A stretch of 64,000 nt of DNA from Leisingera sp. NJS204. Lineage in GTDB: Bacteria; Pseudomonadota; Alphaproteobacteria; Rhodobacterales; Rhodobacteraceae. Under the pieces are notes generated by a model that was given only the letters and a program-made list of their open reading frames with translations, made no database searches and was not told where the DNA came from. The first letter of the stretch is position 1. Every line of letters starts with the position of its first letter. The position numbers were made by a program, and so were the translations under genes. This document shows positions 49,194-58,094 of the stretch, one piece after another. The stretch spans positions 1,169,501 to 1,233,500 of the forward strand of contig NZ_CP035417.1 in NCBI RefSeq assembly GCF_004123675.1, written 5' to 3'.

Positions 49194-50216
49194 TCAGCTG
49201 CCGTTTGAGGTCAGGCTCTCGTAGATCGGCACCAGGGTCTTGTCCTCGAACAGCGACGAAACCGATGTGCCGTGCCAGATGTTCAGGATCGCCTGGGTGA
49301 ACAGCGGCGCGGTCGGCAGGATGCGGATATTGGGTGCGGCGGCGACGGCCTCGGTCGGCTGGATCGAGTCAGTCAGCACCAGCGACTTCATCACCGAATT
49401 GGTGACGCGCTCCACCGCCGGGCCGCTCATCACGCCGTGGGTGATATAGGCGTGGACTTCCTTGGCGCCGTTGTCCAGCAGCACCTGGGCTGCCTTGCAC
49501 AGCGTGCCGGCGGTGTCGCACATGTCGTCGATGATCAGGCAGATCTTGTCTTTCACATCGCCGATCACGGTCATTTCGGCCACTTCACCGGCCTTCTCGC
49601 GGCGCTTGTCAACGATCGACAGCGGTGCATTGATGCGCTTGGCAAGCTCCCGTGCACGGGCCACACCGCCCACATCCGGAGACACCACCATCAGCTCGTC
49701 CATGTTGTCCTTGAACTGGTTCTTCACATCCAGCGCAAAGATCGGCGAGGCATAAAGGTTGTCCACCGGGATATCAAAGAAGCCCTGGATCTGCGCGGCG
49801 TGCAGGTCCATGGTCAGAACCCGCTCGATGCCGGCGCCGGTCAGCATATTCGCCACCAGCTTAGCCGAGATCGGCGTGCGTGCTTTGGTGCGGCGGTCCT
49901 GGCGGGCGTAGCCGAAATAGGGGATCACTGCAGTAATCCGCTGGGCCGATGACCGGCGCAGCGCATCAGAAATGATCAACAGCTCCATCAGGTTGTCATT
50001 GGCCGGGTTTGAGGTCGGCTGAATGATGAACATGTCCTCGCCGCGGACGTTCTCATAGACTTCGACGAAAATCTCGCCGTCATTGAACCGCTCGACGCGG
50101 GCGTCCACCAGCCCCTGGTCGACACCGCGGTGCATGCTCATCCGGCGGGTGATGGCTTGGGCAAGAGGGAGGTTGGCGTTCCCAGCGATAAGCTTGGGTT
50201 CGTTCAAAGTCGGCAT
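49194..50216 (-). CDS. prs: ribose-phosphate pyrophosphokinase
   Basis: A 340-residue cytoplasmic enzyme making PRPP from ribose 5-phosphate and ATP, for nucleotides, histidine and tryptophan. Visible are the N-terminal [24 protein letters not shown], the ATP loop [26 protein letters not shown], the [23 protein letters not shown] segment, the [16 protein letters not shown] flag and the [14 protein letters not shown] phosphoribosyl motif. Length exceeds the usual 310-320 by a short N-terminal addition, as seen in relatives. The ATG at 50216 is the family start. Confidence 0.96.
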   Translation of the reverse strand: MPTLNEPKLIAGNANLPLAQAITRRMSMHRGVDQGLVDARVERFNDGEIFVEVYENVRGEDMFIIQPTSNPANDNLMELLIISDALRRSSAQRITAVIPYFGYARQDRRTKARTPISAKLVANMLTGAGIERVLTMDLHAAQIQGFFDIPVDNLYASPIFALDVKNQFKDNMDELMVVSPDVGGVARARELAKRINAPLSIVDKRREKAGEVAEMTVIGDVKDKICLIIDDMCDTAGTLCKAAQVLLDNGAKEVHAYITHGVMSGPAVERVTNSVMKSLVLTDSIQPTEAVAAAPNIRILPTAPLFTQAILNIWHGTSVSSLFEDKTLVPIYESLTSNGS

Positions 50217-50323
50217 TGGCTGATATCCCCAGGCAGCAATGGCAATGTGTCAGATTCGTGATATTGAACCCCGCTTATCATGCACTTACCCTCGCGCAAA
50301 GTTCTAAGCGGGAGATACAGCCT

Positions 50324-50926
50324 ATGGCAGCGTTCGATTTCTACTTCTCAACCTTGTCGCCCTTTACCTATCTGGCCGGCACAAGGCCGTGGGAGATTGC
50401 CGTGCGCCACGGCGCCGAGGTGATTTGCAAGCCATTGGACATCCTGGCGTTGTTTGCCCGCACCGGCGGCACACCTCCGGGTGAACGGCATCCCGCACGC
50501 CAGGAATACCGCCTAGTTGAGCTGGAGCGGCAGGCGGCCAGGCTGGGCATGCCCGTCAATCTGAAACCGGCGTTTTGGCCGGCCAATGCCGCGCCGTCCT
50601 CATACGCCATTACCGCCGCGCAAACCGCAGGCGGCGGCGATATGGGGCAACTGGTGCATTCGATCCTGCGCGCCTGCTGGGCCGAGGAGAAAAACATCGC
50701 CGAGGATACGGTGATCCGCGACTGCCTCCAAGGCGCCGGCTTCGACCCGGCGCTGGCTGACAGCGGTCTTCTGGCCGGCGCGGAGACCTATGCGCAGAAC
50801 CTCGAGGACGCAGTCAATGCCGGTGTGTTCGGGGCGCCGTTCTGGGTGACCGCAGACGGGGCAAAGTTCTGGGGACAGGACCGGCTGGAAGACCTGGACG
50901 CGCATCTGGCGGGGCAGGCCGCGTGA
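50324..50926 (+). CDS. 2-hydroxychromene-2-carboxylate isomerase / DsbA-fold (kappa GST) protein
   Basis: A 200-residue thioredoxin-like enzyme. It opens FDFYFSTLSPFTYLAGTRPWEIAVRHG, where the Ser of SPFTYL is the glutathione-activating residue of the kappa class. The NAGVFGAPFWVTADGAKFWGQDRLEDL end is typical. Family members isomerise 2-hydroxychromene-2-carboxylate in aromatic-ring breakdown, using glutathione; true substrate here is unknown. GGGAGATA precedes the ATG at 50324. It overlaps the hydrolase gene (GTGA), so they form a pair. Confidence 0.82.
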   Translation: MAAFDFYFSTLSPFTYLAGTRPWEIAVRHGAEVICKPLDILALFARTGGTPPGERHPARQEYRLVELERQAARLGMPVNLKPAFWPANAAPSSYAITAAQTAGGGDMGQLVHSILRACWAEEKNIAEDTVIRDCLQGAGFDPALADSGLLAGAETYAQNLEDAVNAGVFGAPFWVTADGAKFWGQDRLEDLDAHLAGQAA

Positions 50927-51762
50927 CAATCCGCGTGACAGGCGGCCAGCCGCACCGCGCGACGGACCGGCCCGAGGGGATCTTTTCGCGCAGCTTCGGC
51001 CAGGGTCCGCGCAATGTGCTGGCGGTGCATTGCTCGCTGGCCCATTCCGGCGCCTGGCGCCGTTTGGCCGGAGAGATGGCCGGGGACATCACCCTTACCG
51101 CTTTCGATATGCTCAGCCATGGGCGCAGCCCGGATTGGGACGGCACCGGCAATTATCAGCTGCTGAACGTTGACGCAGGCCTTGCCTTGCTGAGCGAACC
51201 GGCGGATCTGATCGGGCACTCCTTCGGCGCCACCGTGGCCCTGCGCATGGCAATGGCCCGGCCGCATCTGGTGCGCAGCCTGACGCTGATCGAACCGGTG
51301 CTGTTTGCCGTGGCCAAATCCGACGCCCCGGCGGCATTCGCCACGCTCGAAGCCGCCAGCCGGCCAATCGATGCGGCCTGGGCAGCCGGGGATCTTGCAT
51401 TGATGGCGCGGCTGTTCAATCGGATGTGGGGGCCGGGAGAGCCAAAGTGGGCCGACCTGCCCGAACAGACCCGTGCTGCGATGATACGCGCTATCCCTGT
51501 GGTGCCGGCCTGCCACCCGACGCTTTTTGACGATGAAAACGGCACCCTTTCCCCCGGCGCTCTGGATCCTGTTGCCATGCCTGTGCTGCTGCTTCACGGC
51601 AGTGAAAGCCCGGGCGTGATCGGGGAAATTGTCCGGGGGTTCAGCCGCCGGCTGGCCAATGCCGGTGCCGGATCCGTGCCGGGCGCGGGCCATATGCTGC
51701 CGGTCACGCACCCGCAGCAAACGGCGCAACTGCTGCGGCAGTTCTGGCAGGCCCGCAACTGA
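50923..51762 (+). CDS. alpha/beta hydrolase
   Basis: A 279-residue hydrolase. The nucleophile elbow is GHSFGA (about 98-103), the HG near AVHCSLAHSGAW supports the oxyanion region, and the catalytic His is likely in GAGHMLPV (about 257). A catalytic acid may be in LLLHGSESP. The GTG start overlaps the isomerase stop, so translation is coupled and they may serve one pathway, for example splitting a ring-cleavage product. The substrate is not known. Confidence 0.82.
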   Translation: MTIRVTGGQPHRATDRPEGIFSRSFGQGPRNVLAVHCSLAHSGAWRRLAGEMAGDITLTAFDMLSHGRSPDWDGTGNYQLLNVDAGLALLSEPADLIGHSFGATVALRMAMARPHLVRSLTLIEPVLFAVAKSDAPAAFATLEAASRPIDAAWAAGDLALMARLFNRMWGPGEPKWADLPEQTRAAMIRAIPVVPACHPTLFDDENGTLSPGALDPVAMPVLLLHGSESPGVIGEIVRGFSRRLANAGAGSVPGAGHMLPVTHPQQTAQLLRQFWQARN

Positions 51763-51864
51763 CAGGCCCCGGACCCGCGACCGGCCCGCTCTTGACCTGC
51801 GGCAGGCCTTGTGCGGCCCAGTTGCGTTTCGCTTGCGCCGCCGGTCTGATGCGCCGCCGGGAGG

Positions 51865-52284
51865 TCAGATTTCCGTCACTGTTGTCACCACCTCGCGGAA
51901 GAAATCCATCTTCCCGTTTTCCTGATGGGTGGTGATAAAAGTGACGCTCTCTGCCATTGCTGCACTCCGGGCATAGAAGAACCGCTGCTCGAACCGGGTC
52001 AGAAACCAGCCATTGCCTAGGTCCTGCGTGTCCGCCGCAAGGATCTGCGTGCCCTGCGGAAACACTTCCTGGCCCAGCCGGGTCAGCACCTGGGCAAAAC
52101 CTTCGATATCCGTGGCGCTCTGCCAGGCGATATCGGCGTCATCCTTGTAGTGATCAATGCGGAAATCGATATCCGCAGCAATCAGCCCCATGATCGCCGG
52201 ATCCCCGGCTTCGAAATGTTTCAGTACCTGCGCGATTACGGGGTCCGTGGCCCCGGCCTCTTGCGTAATGCCCGCGTCCTTCAT
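51865..52284 (-). CDS. NTF2/SnoaL-like protein
   Basis: A 139-residue protein with the cone-shaped alpha+beta pattern of the NTF2-like superfamily: QVLKHFEAGDPAIMGLIAADIDFRIDHYKDD at the N-terminus, a middle RFEQRFFYARSAAM strand and FITTHQENGKMDFFREVVTTV at the end. Members may be polyketide cyclases, isomerases or binding proteins; no catalytic residues can be named. It is divergent from the LysR gene with 99 bases between, so it is a likely target of that regulator. Confidence 0.65.
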   Translation of the reverse strand: MKDAGITQEAGATDPVIAQVLKHFEAGDPAIMGLIAADIDFRIDHYKDDADIAWQSATDIEGFAQVLTRLGQEVFPQGTQILAADTQDLGNGWFLTRFEQRFFYARSAAMAESVTFITTHQENGKMDFFREVVTTVTEI

Positions 52285-52383
52285 GGTGTTGTCCTTCTGT
52301 GCTGCTGTTTTCGCAGACAGCTAGCCACGCAGAAGTACTAAAGTTAATTGCTTTGATGCCTATTGTTGGCATAGTCTTTGACT

Positions 52384-53214
52384 ATGATGGATCTTGCCCC
52401 GCTCCGCTATTTTCAATCCGCCTATGACACCGGCACCTTCAGCGCCTCGGCCCGGATGAACGGGGTGAGCCAGCCGTCGGTCTCGGCGGCGGTCTCAAAA
52501 CTTGAAGAACACTATGGCGGCGCCCTGTTCCTGCGCCGCCGTGACGGGCTTGCGCCAACTGCGCTGGGGCACGAGCTGTACCGCCAGTCGGGCGCCGTGC
52601 TGGCGCAGCTCAGCCTGCTGGAGCAGCGGCTGACCGGACGGGCACCGCAGGCGGTCCGGGTGCATTGCCAGCCGGACATCCTGGTGGCTTCCTTCCAGGC
52701 GGCGCTGTCCGGCCTGCGGCGTGACAATGCGGCGCTGACGTTCCAGTTCACCAACAGCCGCGAGGATGCGGATATTCTGTTCTGCTCCGATGGCTGCGTG
52801 CCGCGGGGCTGCGCCTTTCAGGTGTTATGGCAGGAAACCTATGGCGCCGCATTGCCCCGCGATCACCCCCTGGCCGCGCAGGCGGCGCTGACCCTGGCCG
52901 ATCTGGCAGGCGAGCCGCTGATCGCACGGCCCTATTGCCCCGGAGCGGATCAATTGCTGCTGCAGGAGCAGGCTCTATCCGCCATCGTCGCTGAAGCTGC
53001 ACATGACGCCCAGCTGCTGGATCTGGTGGCCGCGGGGCTGGGCGTGGCGCTGGTGCCGCTCGGCCATGCCCGCGCGCAACAGGGGATCACGGTGCGGCCG
53101 CTCAGCACGGACACCCCCGTGCAGCGCCAGGTCGGGGTGGCCCACCGCAAAACCCAGTTTGCAGCCGCCATCGCCAAAAGCCTATGCGCCTCCTGGCAGC
53201 ATCCGGCCCCATAA
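52384..53214 (+). CDS. LysR-family transcriptional regulator
   Basis: A 276-residue regulator. The N-terminal HTH is PLRYFQSAYDTGTFSASARMNGVSQPSVSAAVSKLEEHYG. The effector domain is a little short (usual 290-310). It is divergent from the NTF2-like gene, the classic placing of LysR with its target. Start: the ATG at 52384 (MMDLAPLRYF); the TTG at 52378 is less likely. Ligand unknown. Confidence 0.85.
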   Translation: MMDLAPLRYFQSAYDTGTFSASARMNGVSQPSVSAAVSKLEEHYGGALFLRRRDGLAPTALGHELYRQSGAVLAQLSLLEQRLTGRAPQAVRVHCQPDILVASFQAALSGLRRDNAALTFQFTNSREDADILFCSDGCVPRGCAFQVLWQETYGAALPRDHPLAAQAALTLADLAGEPLIARPYCPGADQLLLQEQALSAIVAEAAHDAQLLDLVAAGLGVALVPLGHARAQQGITVRPLSTDTPVQRQVGVAHRKTQFAAAIAKSLCASWQHPAP

Positions 53215-53238
53215 CAAAGCCCGTTGCACCGCCGCCCT

Positions 53239-54273
53239 TTACAGCAGGTTGAGGAACGCGCTGATCTGCTCTTCGGTTAAGGACCAGTCGCAAACAAACC
53301 GGGCGGTGACCAGCTCATTCTCCGGCCCCTGCAGCAGCCCGTCCCACAGATGGTAAATCGCGCCCGCCGCAAACAGCCGCTGATGGGTGCTGCGGGGCAG
53401 GGCGGCAAAAATCATGTTGGCCTGGGCAGGATGGGTGAACCGGGCGCCCGCGGCCTGCAGCCCTTCGGCCAGCATCGCGCAATTCGAGTTGGCTGTGCGG
53501 GCGTTGTCCAGCCACAGGTCATTGGTCAGATAGGCCAGCATCTGCGCCGACAGATAGCGGTGCTTGGAAAACAGATGCGCGCCGCGTTTGCGGCGGTACT
53601 CGAACTCCTGCGCGTGGCCGGGATCAAAGAAGATCACCGCTTCCACTCCCAGGCAGCCGTTTTTGGTGCCGCCAAAGGACAGCGCAGTGACCCCTGTCTT
53701 CCAGGTCATCTCGGCAGGCGTGCAGCCCAGCGGGATCAGCGCATTGGTGAACCGGGCGCCGTCCATATGCACCGGCAGCGCGTATTCGCGGGCCACCGCA
53801 CCCAGTGCTTCAATTTCCGCAACTGAATAGACCGTGCCGAATTCAGTGACCTGCGACAGCGACACTGGTCCCCGCTGCGGCCCGTGGACACCACGGACTT
53901 CCTCGCCCTCAATAGCGGCACGTAAAGTTTCCGGTGTCATCTTGTCCGCATCCGTCACCGGCGTCAGCTTGGCGCCGCCGGTATAGAATTCCGGTCCGTT
54001 GCACTCATCCTGCAGGATATGCGCCGGGCGGGTGCAGAACACGGTCTGCCAGGGCTGCGCCAGGGTCGACAGCGCCAGCACGTTGGCTGCCGTGCCGGTG
54101 GCGACCAGATACACCGATGCCTCCGGCGCCTCGAAAACCGCGCGGATCTTTGCTGTCACTTCGGCCATTTCCGCATCCGCGCCATAGCCCATGGCATAGC
54201 CCTGGTTGGCCTTGGCCAGGGCATCCAGGATCTGCTGCGGCGCCGGGCCGGAATTGTCAGAGGCAAAGTGCAT
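53239..54273 (-). CDS. low-specificity threonine aldolase / beta-eliminating lyase
   Basis: A 344-residue PLP enzyme (fold type I). Seen are SDNSGPAPQQILDALAKAN, ASVYLVATGTAANVLAL, the HMDGARFTNAL aspartate and the Schiff-base lysine in SFGGTKNGCLGVEAV. It would split threonine or allo-threonine to glycine and acetaldehyde. Start at 54273 (MHFASDNSGP) with AGAAAGGAT upstream; the longer frame adds 20 unrelated residues. It follows the YcgN-like gene on the same strand at 73 bases. Confidence 0.88.
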   Translation of the reverse strand: MHFASDNSGPAPQQILDALAKANQGYAMGYGADAEMAEVTAKIRAVFEAPEASVYLVATGTAANVLALSTLAQPWQTVFCTRPAHILQDECNGPEFYTGGAKLTPVTDADKMTPETLRAAIEGEEVRGVHGPQRGPVSLSQVTEFGTVYSVAEIEALGAVAREYALPVHMDGARFTNALIPLGCTPAEMTWKTGVTALSFGGTKNGCLGVEAVIFFDPGHAQEFEYRRKRGAHLFSKHRYLSAQMLAYLTNDLWLDNARTANSNCAMLAEGLQAAGARFTHPAQANMIFAALPRSTHQRLFAAGAIYHLWDGLLQGPENELVTARFVCDWSLTEEQISAFLNLL

Positions 54274-54345
54274 AAGCGGGATCCTTCTTTCTGCGGTGCA
54301 GGCTGTGCAATTCCAGCCCGGCCTGCGGGGCACCCCAGGCTGCCG

Positions 54346-54828
54346 TCAGCCCAGCGGCTCTTCGATGATGTGGTCTTCCCATTCTTCTTCGGAAATTTCG
54401 AACTCGGAGACCGTCCAGCCGCGCACCGAAACGCCGGCCTCATGCACGCTGCCGGGGGTGCCGGTCAGCAGCGGGTGCCATTCCGGCAAAGGCTTGCCCT
54501 GCCACAACAGCCGGTAGGCGCAGGTTTCCGGCATCCAATAGGCGTGGGTATCCAGGTTTTCCGGCTTCAGCACGATGCACTCCGGCACAAACTGATGGCG
54601 GATCGGATACTGGGCGCAGCGGCAGCTGGCATCATCCAGCAAGCGGCAGGCGACACGGGTCAGGGCGACCTCGCCGCTCTCCTCGTCTTCCAGCTTGTTC
54701 AGGCAGCATTTGCCGCAGCCGTCGCACAGCGCTTCCCATTCCTTTTGGTTCAGCTTCGCAAGCGGTTTCTTCTCCCAGAAACGCTTACCCAGACCCGAAC
54801 GGTCAATCACGTCTTTTTCAGGTTTCAT
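54346..54828 (-). CDS. YcgN-family cysteine-cluster protein
   Basis: A 160-residue protein of the UPF0260/YcgN family. A cysteine cluster is visible: CDGCGKCCLNKL (about 35-46), ACRLLDDASCRCAQYPIRH, and PETCAYRLLWQGKPLPEWHPLL. The cysteines may bind metal or an iron-sulfur cluster; its cellular role is not known. The ATG overlaps the ribF stop by four bases (ATGA), so it is cotranscribed with ribF. Confidence 0.88.
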   Translation of the reverse strand: MKPEKDVIDRSGLGKRFWEKKPLAKLNQKEWEALCDGCGKCCLNKLEDEESGEVALTRVACRLLDDASCRCAQYPIRHQFVPECIVLKPENLDTHAYWMPETCAYRLLWQGKPLPEWHPLLTGTPGSVHEAGVSVRGWTVSEFEISEEEWEDHIIEEPLG

Positions 54829-55757
54829 AGCGCCACCAGGATTTCGCGGGACGTGGAGCAATCCGCATCCATCTGTTCAATCAGCGCCTCCAGCCCGTCA
54901 AACTTCAGCTCGGGCCGCAAAAAGGCCACCAGCGCAACCGACAGCGTCGCGCCATAAAGATCGCCCGAGAAGTCAAACAGGAAGGTTTCGATATTCGGCA
55001 CCACGCCGTCAAACATCGGCCGCACCCCGATCGAGGCCGCGCCCAGATAGCTGCCCGCATGCGGCCCGTCCAGCACATCCACCAGCACCGCATAGACACC
55101 GAACCGCGGCTGGTGTAGCCCCTCAATCGACATGTTCGCGGTTGGAAAACCCAGCTCCCGCCCGCGCTGCTCGCCGCCGATCACCACGCCCTCGATGCGG
55201 TGCCAGTGGCCCAGCATTTCCTTGGCATCCGCCGGTCTGCCCTCGCTGAGCGCGTTGCGGATCGCGGTCGAAGACACCGCGTGTTCAGAATATTCCATCA
55301 AAGGCGCAATAGTTACGCCAAAGCCGTGCAGCGCGCCGAACCGCTGCAGGTCATCCGCATTGCCCGCACGGCCCTTGCCAAAGCAGAAATCGGCGCCCAC
55401 CACCACATGTGCCAGCCCCAGCCCGCCGGCAATCACGTCACGGGCAAACTCTTCCGGCGTCAGGCTGGACAGCGCGGTGTTGAAGTTCAGCTCATACAGC
55501 CGCGTAACCCCCAGCTTCTCCAGCCGGTGGGCGCGGGTTTCGGCCCGCATCAGCCGGAAGGGCGGCGCATCGGGGGCAAAATACTCGCGCGGGTGCGGCT
55601 CAAATGTCATCACCCCCAAGGGCGCCCCGGGAGCTGCCTTGCGGGCCAGTTCGATCACCGACTGATGGCCCAGATGCACGCCGTCGAAATTGCCGATGGC
55701 GACAGTGGCGCCCCGGTCCTGGTCTTCGACGAATTCATAATCTCTGACGATACGCAT
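54825..55757 (-). CDS. ribF: bifunctional riboflavin kinase / FMN adenylyltransferase
   Basis: A 310-residue enzyme producing FMN and FAD in the cytosol. The N-terminal adenylyltransferase part has AIGNFDGVHLGHQSVI (about 19-34), the nucleotidyltransferase HxGH box, and GADFCFGKGRAGN. The C-terminal kinase part has RGRELGFPTANM and VYGATL-like DLYGATLSVALVAFLRPELKF. The start at 55757 (MRIVRDYEF) is the family start. Between it and the MaoC gene is 801 bases of repeat-bearing DNA. No FMN riboswitch is seen upstream. Confidence 0.94.
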   Translation of the reverse strand: MRIVRDYEFVEDQDRGATVAIGNFDGVHLGHQSVIELARKAAPGAPLGVMTFEPHPREYFAPDAPPFRLMRAETRAHRLEKLGVTRLYELNFNTALSSLTPEEFARDVIAGGLGLAHVVVGADFCFGKGRAGNADDLQRFGALHGFGVTIAPLMEYSEHAVSSTAIRNALSEGRPADAKEMLGHWHRIEGVVIGGEQRGRELGFPTANMSIEGLHQPRFGVYAVLVDVLDGPHAGSYLGAASIGVRPMFDGVVPNIETFLFDFSGDLYGATLSVALVAFLRPELKFDGLEALIEQMDADCSTSREILVAL

Positions 55758-56380
55758 GGCGCATCCGTAGCGCCATGCGCCGGGCGGTTCAAGCGGCCAG
55801 TGGCGGTGGAGGGTACCGGCTGGCCGAGCACCTGCCCGTGGGGCGTGCAACAACAGGCCGGTGCCTGCCGGTTTGTCCCGGCAAAGCATATTCCCAGTTG
55901 CAAGGGACTGTGCCAGACCCAAAGCGCCGGCCCGCCAGGACAGGCAGGCGCTTGCCCGGCGGCGCTGCGCGCCTTGTTTGCGGGCGGGATAGCGCCCAGC
56001 CACAGGGTGATGCACCGCCGCCGCACGCTCCCTTCACGTGATCCTCCCGCGGCGATGCCAGGCTGCCAAGTGATCGAGATCACCCGCCATGACCCCGAGC
56101 AAGGGCCATGATACAAGGCGCAGGCATCTGTGTGGCTGCCTGCGTATCCCCCGGAGACCAGCCCCGATAACCGGCTCTGATAAAAAGGGGGTCGTCCAAG
56201 CAAGCTTGTCCGAGCAAGCCCCGGCGGGGTCTGTCCACCTCTGCCCGGCGGCGCCGCCACCTTGCACAGGACCCGCGCTAAACGGAAGATTACGGAACAA
56301 GCCGGTAAGACAAAACCGCCAAGACCAAACGGTCCAGGCGGCTTTGCCTGCTGCGCCCAAGGTCCAATCGGCTGCCAATG

Positions 56381-56500
56381 CGCTTCTTTCTGGTCTGAAA
56401 TACCCTGGGGGTGAGGGTCGTCCCGGAAATGATCCGGGGGATCATTTCAGACCCGAACGGGCGAAGCCCAGCCCGGCAGGGGCCGAAGGGGCAACACCCC
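56381..56500. repeat. dispersed intergenic repeat, copy 2, carrying a palindrome
   Basis: CTTCTTTCTGG, four variable bases, GAAATACCCTGGGGG matches copy 1 at 13128. Then about 53 extra bases, and then GAAGCCCAGCCC, GGGGCAACACCCC corresponding to the tail of copy 1. It lies downstream of the MaoC gene, again at a 3' position. Confidence 0.68.
56426..56448. repeat. palindrome inside dispersed repeat copy 2
   Basis: GAAATGATCC, a GGG loop, GGATCATTTC: perfect ten-pair stem. It is similar to TCAAATGGTC and GACCATTTGA at 39769. Confidence 0.75.
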
Positions 56501-56558
56501 ATCTATTGCGGACCCGTCTGAGCCCGCGGCGCCAGCTTGCCTGCCGTAGCTTGCGGTC

Positions 56559-57002
56559 TCAGTCGAATTTGCGCGACGGCGCCATCACCATGGCCTCGCC
56601 GACCAGTACCTTCTTGCCGTCGACGATGCAACGGCACTCCAGCTTGACCCGGCGCTTGTCGATCACGATGTCGGTCACCTCGACCTCGGCCAGCACCATG
56701 TCGCCGGGGCGCACCGGAGCCAGGAATTTCAGCGACTGGCTCATATAGATGGTGCCATGGCCGGGCAGCTGCTCGCCGATCACCGCCGAAATCAGCCCCG
56801 CGGTCAGCATCCCATGGGCAATCCGGCCCTCGAAAATGGTATCCTGGGCGTAATCGTCATCCAGGTGCACCGGATTGCGGTCGGTCGAGACCTCGGCGAA
56901 CTTCTGGATGTCCTCATCGGTGATGACTTTACGCAGGTAACGCACCATCCCCATTTCGATGTCTTCAATGCAGATGGTTCCGCGCGGCATGTTGTCCAAC
57001 AT
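56559..57002 (-). CDS. MaoC-family (R)-specific enoyl-CoA hydratase-like protein
   Basis: A 147-residue hot-dog-fold hydratase. The catalytic Asp and His are in FAEVSTDRNPVHLDDDYAQ and the IAHGMLTAGLISAVIGEQLPG block follows. Such enzymes hydrate trans-2-enoyl-CoA to (R)-3-hydroxyacyl-CoA in fatty-acid breakdown or PHA supply. GGAGGATGAG precedes the ATG at 57002. Stand-alone gene. Confidence 0.88.
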   Translation of the reverse strand: MLDNMPRGTICIEDIEMGMVRYLRKVITDEDIQKFAEVSTDRNPVHLDDDYAQDTIFEGRIAHGMLTAGLISAVIGEQLPGHGTIYMSQSLKFLAPVRPGDMVLAEVEVTDIVIDKRRVKLECRCIVDGKKVLVGEAMVMAPSRKFD

Positions 57003-57121
57003 CTCATCCTCCGTTCACCTGGCGTCTTGCAGGCGGCGTTGTAACATTTGCGCGCTCGATTGCCCGCTTGCGCAACTTTATTACTTTGCAGGTGCAGAAA
57101 ATCAAGACATTTCTGACAAAG

Positions 57122-57147
57122 AAAAACCCCGCCGAAGGTGGCGGGGT
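57122..57147 (-). terminator. Rho-independent terminator of the HAD gene
   Basis: Read leftward, CCCCGCC and GGCGGGG pair around a six-base loop and TTTTT follows, about 55 bases past the HAD stop. Confidence 0.82.
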
Positions 57148-57200
57148 CTGATCGCATCAGCAGGCGCCCGGCGCAAGGGCAAGGGCTATCGCGGGGTGTT

Positions 57201-58076
57201 TTACCGCAAAAAACCAATGGCATAGCTGGGCGCGGACTGTTCCTGCGCCAGATAGGCCTCAAGCGCGTCCGCGTCCGGCTGGACCGATGTCTTTGTCTCT
57301 CTGGCCGCAAGCCCGCCGGTGATGAACAGGGAATCGATGCTTTCGCCCATGGCGCCGGCAATATCCGTATGCGGCCCGTCGCCGATCGCCAGGATCTCGG
57401 AATCGGCAAAGTCATGGCCCAGTTCGGTCAGGCGCCGCCGCGCCAGATCATAAATCGGCGGATGCGGCTTGCCGAAATACAGGCTCTCACCGCCCATTTC
57501 CGTATAAAGCCGCGCCAGCGCCCCGGCGCACCACTCCCGTTTCTCGCCGCGATCGACCACGATATCCGGGTTGGCGCAGAGCAGCTTCATGCCCATCTGC
57601 TTGGCATACAGGAAGTCTGCCCGGTTCACCTCCGGATCCGCCATGGTGTCAAACGGGCCGCAGCAGACAATGCCCTCGGCCTCGCGCAGCGGCACCCTTG
57701 TGATCTCCACCGGTTCATGGATCACATGCAGCGGCTCGAAAAACCCCGCATCACGTTCCCATTCCCCCATGAAATAGACTTTGTTTCCCACAGCACCGGT
57801 GAACATCGCGGCCCGCGCGCTGTCACCGCTGGTCGAGATGGTGTCATAGGCATCATCCGGGACGTTGAACTGTCCCAGCTGCGCCGCCACACCTGCACGG
57901 GGTTTCGGCGAATTGGTCACCAGCACCACTATGCCGCCCTGCTTCCGATACGCCTGCAGCGCTGCCACTGCCTCGGGAAATGCGGTGATGCCGTTGTGCA
58001 CGCAGCCCCAGAGATCAACAAACAGCGCCTTGTAACGGCTTGAGACTTCGGAAAGGGAGGGGATGATCTGGGTCAT
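57201..58076 (-). CDS. TIGR01459-type HAD-superfamily hydrolase
   Basis: A 291-residue class IIA HAD protein (NagD-like). Motif I is FVDLWGCVHNG (about 20-29): the first Asp is kept and the second, normally Asp in DxDG, is Trp, which seems to be usual in this family. NSPKP near 55 is motif II, the FGKPHPPIYD Lys is motif III and ILAIGDGPHTDIAGA is motif IV. Phosphatase activity may be lost or altered, since the missing Asp is the general acid. Substrate unknown. It is divergent, with 18 bases, from the M48-like gene. Confidence 0.85.
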   Translation of the reverse strand: MTQIIPSLSEVSSRYKALFVDLWGCVHNGITAFPEAVAALQAYRKQGGIVVLVTNSPKPRAGVAAQLGQFNVPDDAYDTISTSGDSARAAMFTGAVGNKVYFMGEWERDAGFFEPLHVIHEPVEITRVPLREAEGIVCCGPFDTMADPEVNRADFLYAKQMGMKLLCANPDIVVDRGEKREWCAGALARLYTEMGGESLYFGKPHPPIYDLARRRLTELGHDFADSEILAIGDGPHTDIAGAMGESIDSLFITGGLAARETKTSVQPDADALEAYLAQEQSAPSYAIGFLR

Positions 58077-58094
58077 GGCCGGGCCTTCTCGCGC

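Larger units (their letters stand above)
55758..56558. other. 801-base stretch without a gene between ribF and the MaoC gene
   Basis: No reading frame here looks like a protein. The second half contains dispersed repeat copy 2 and a palindrome. Around 55980-56110 there is ordinary intergenic DNA, which should contain the ribF promoter (read leftward) though no convincing -35/-10 could be fixed. Confidence 0.4.

Noticed and set aside
54825-55757. FMN riboswitch ahead of ribF
   Set aside because: The conserved FMN aptamer blocks are not visible in the DNA upstream of the ribF start.
55758-56558. Coding frames of about 200 codons on both strands between ribF and the MaoC gene
   Set aside because: They cross known repeats, lack ribosome sites and have no domain-like sequence.
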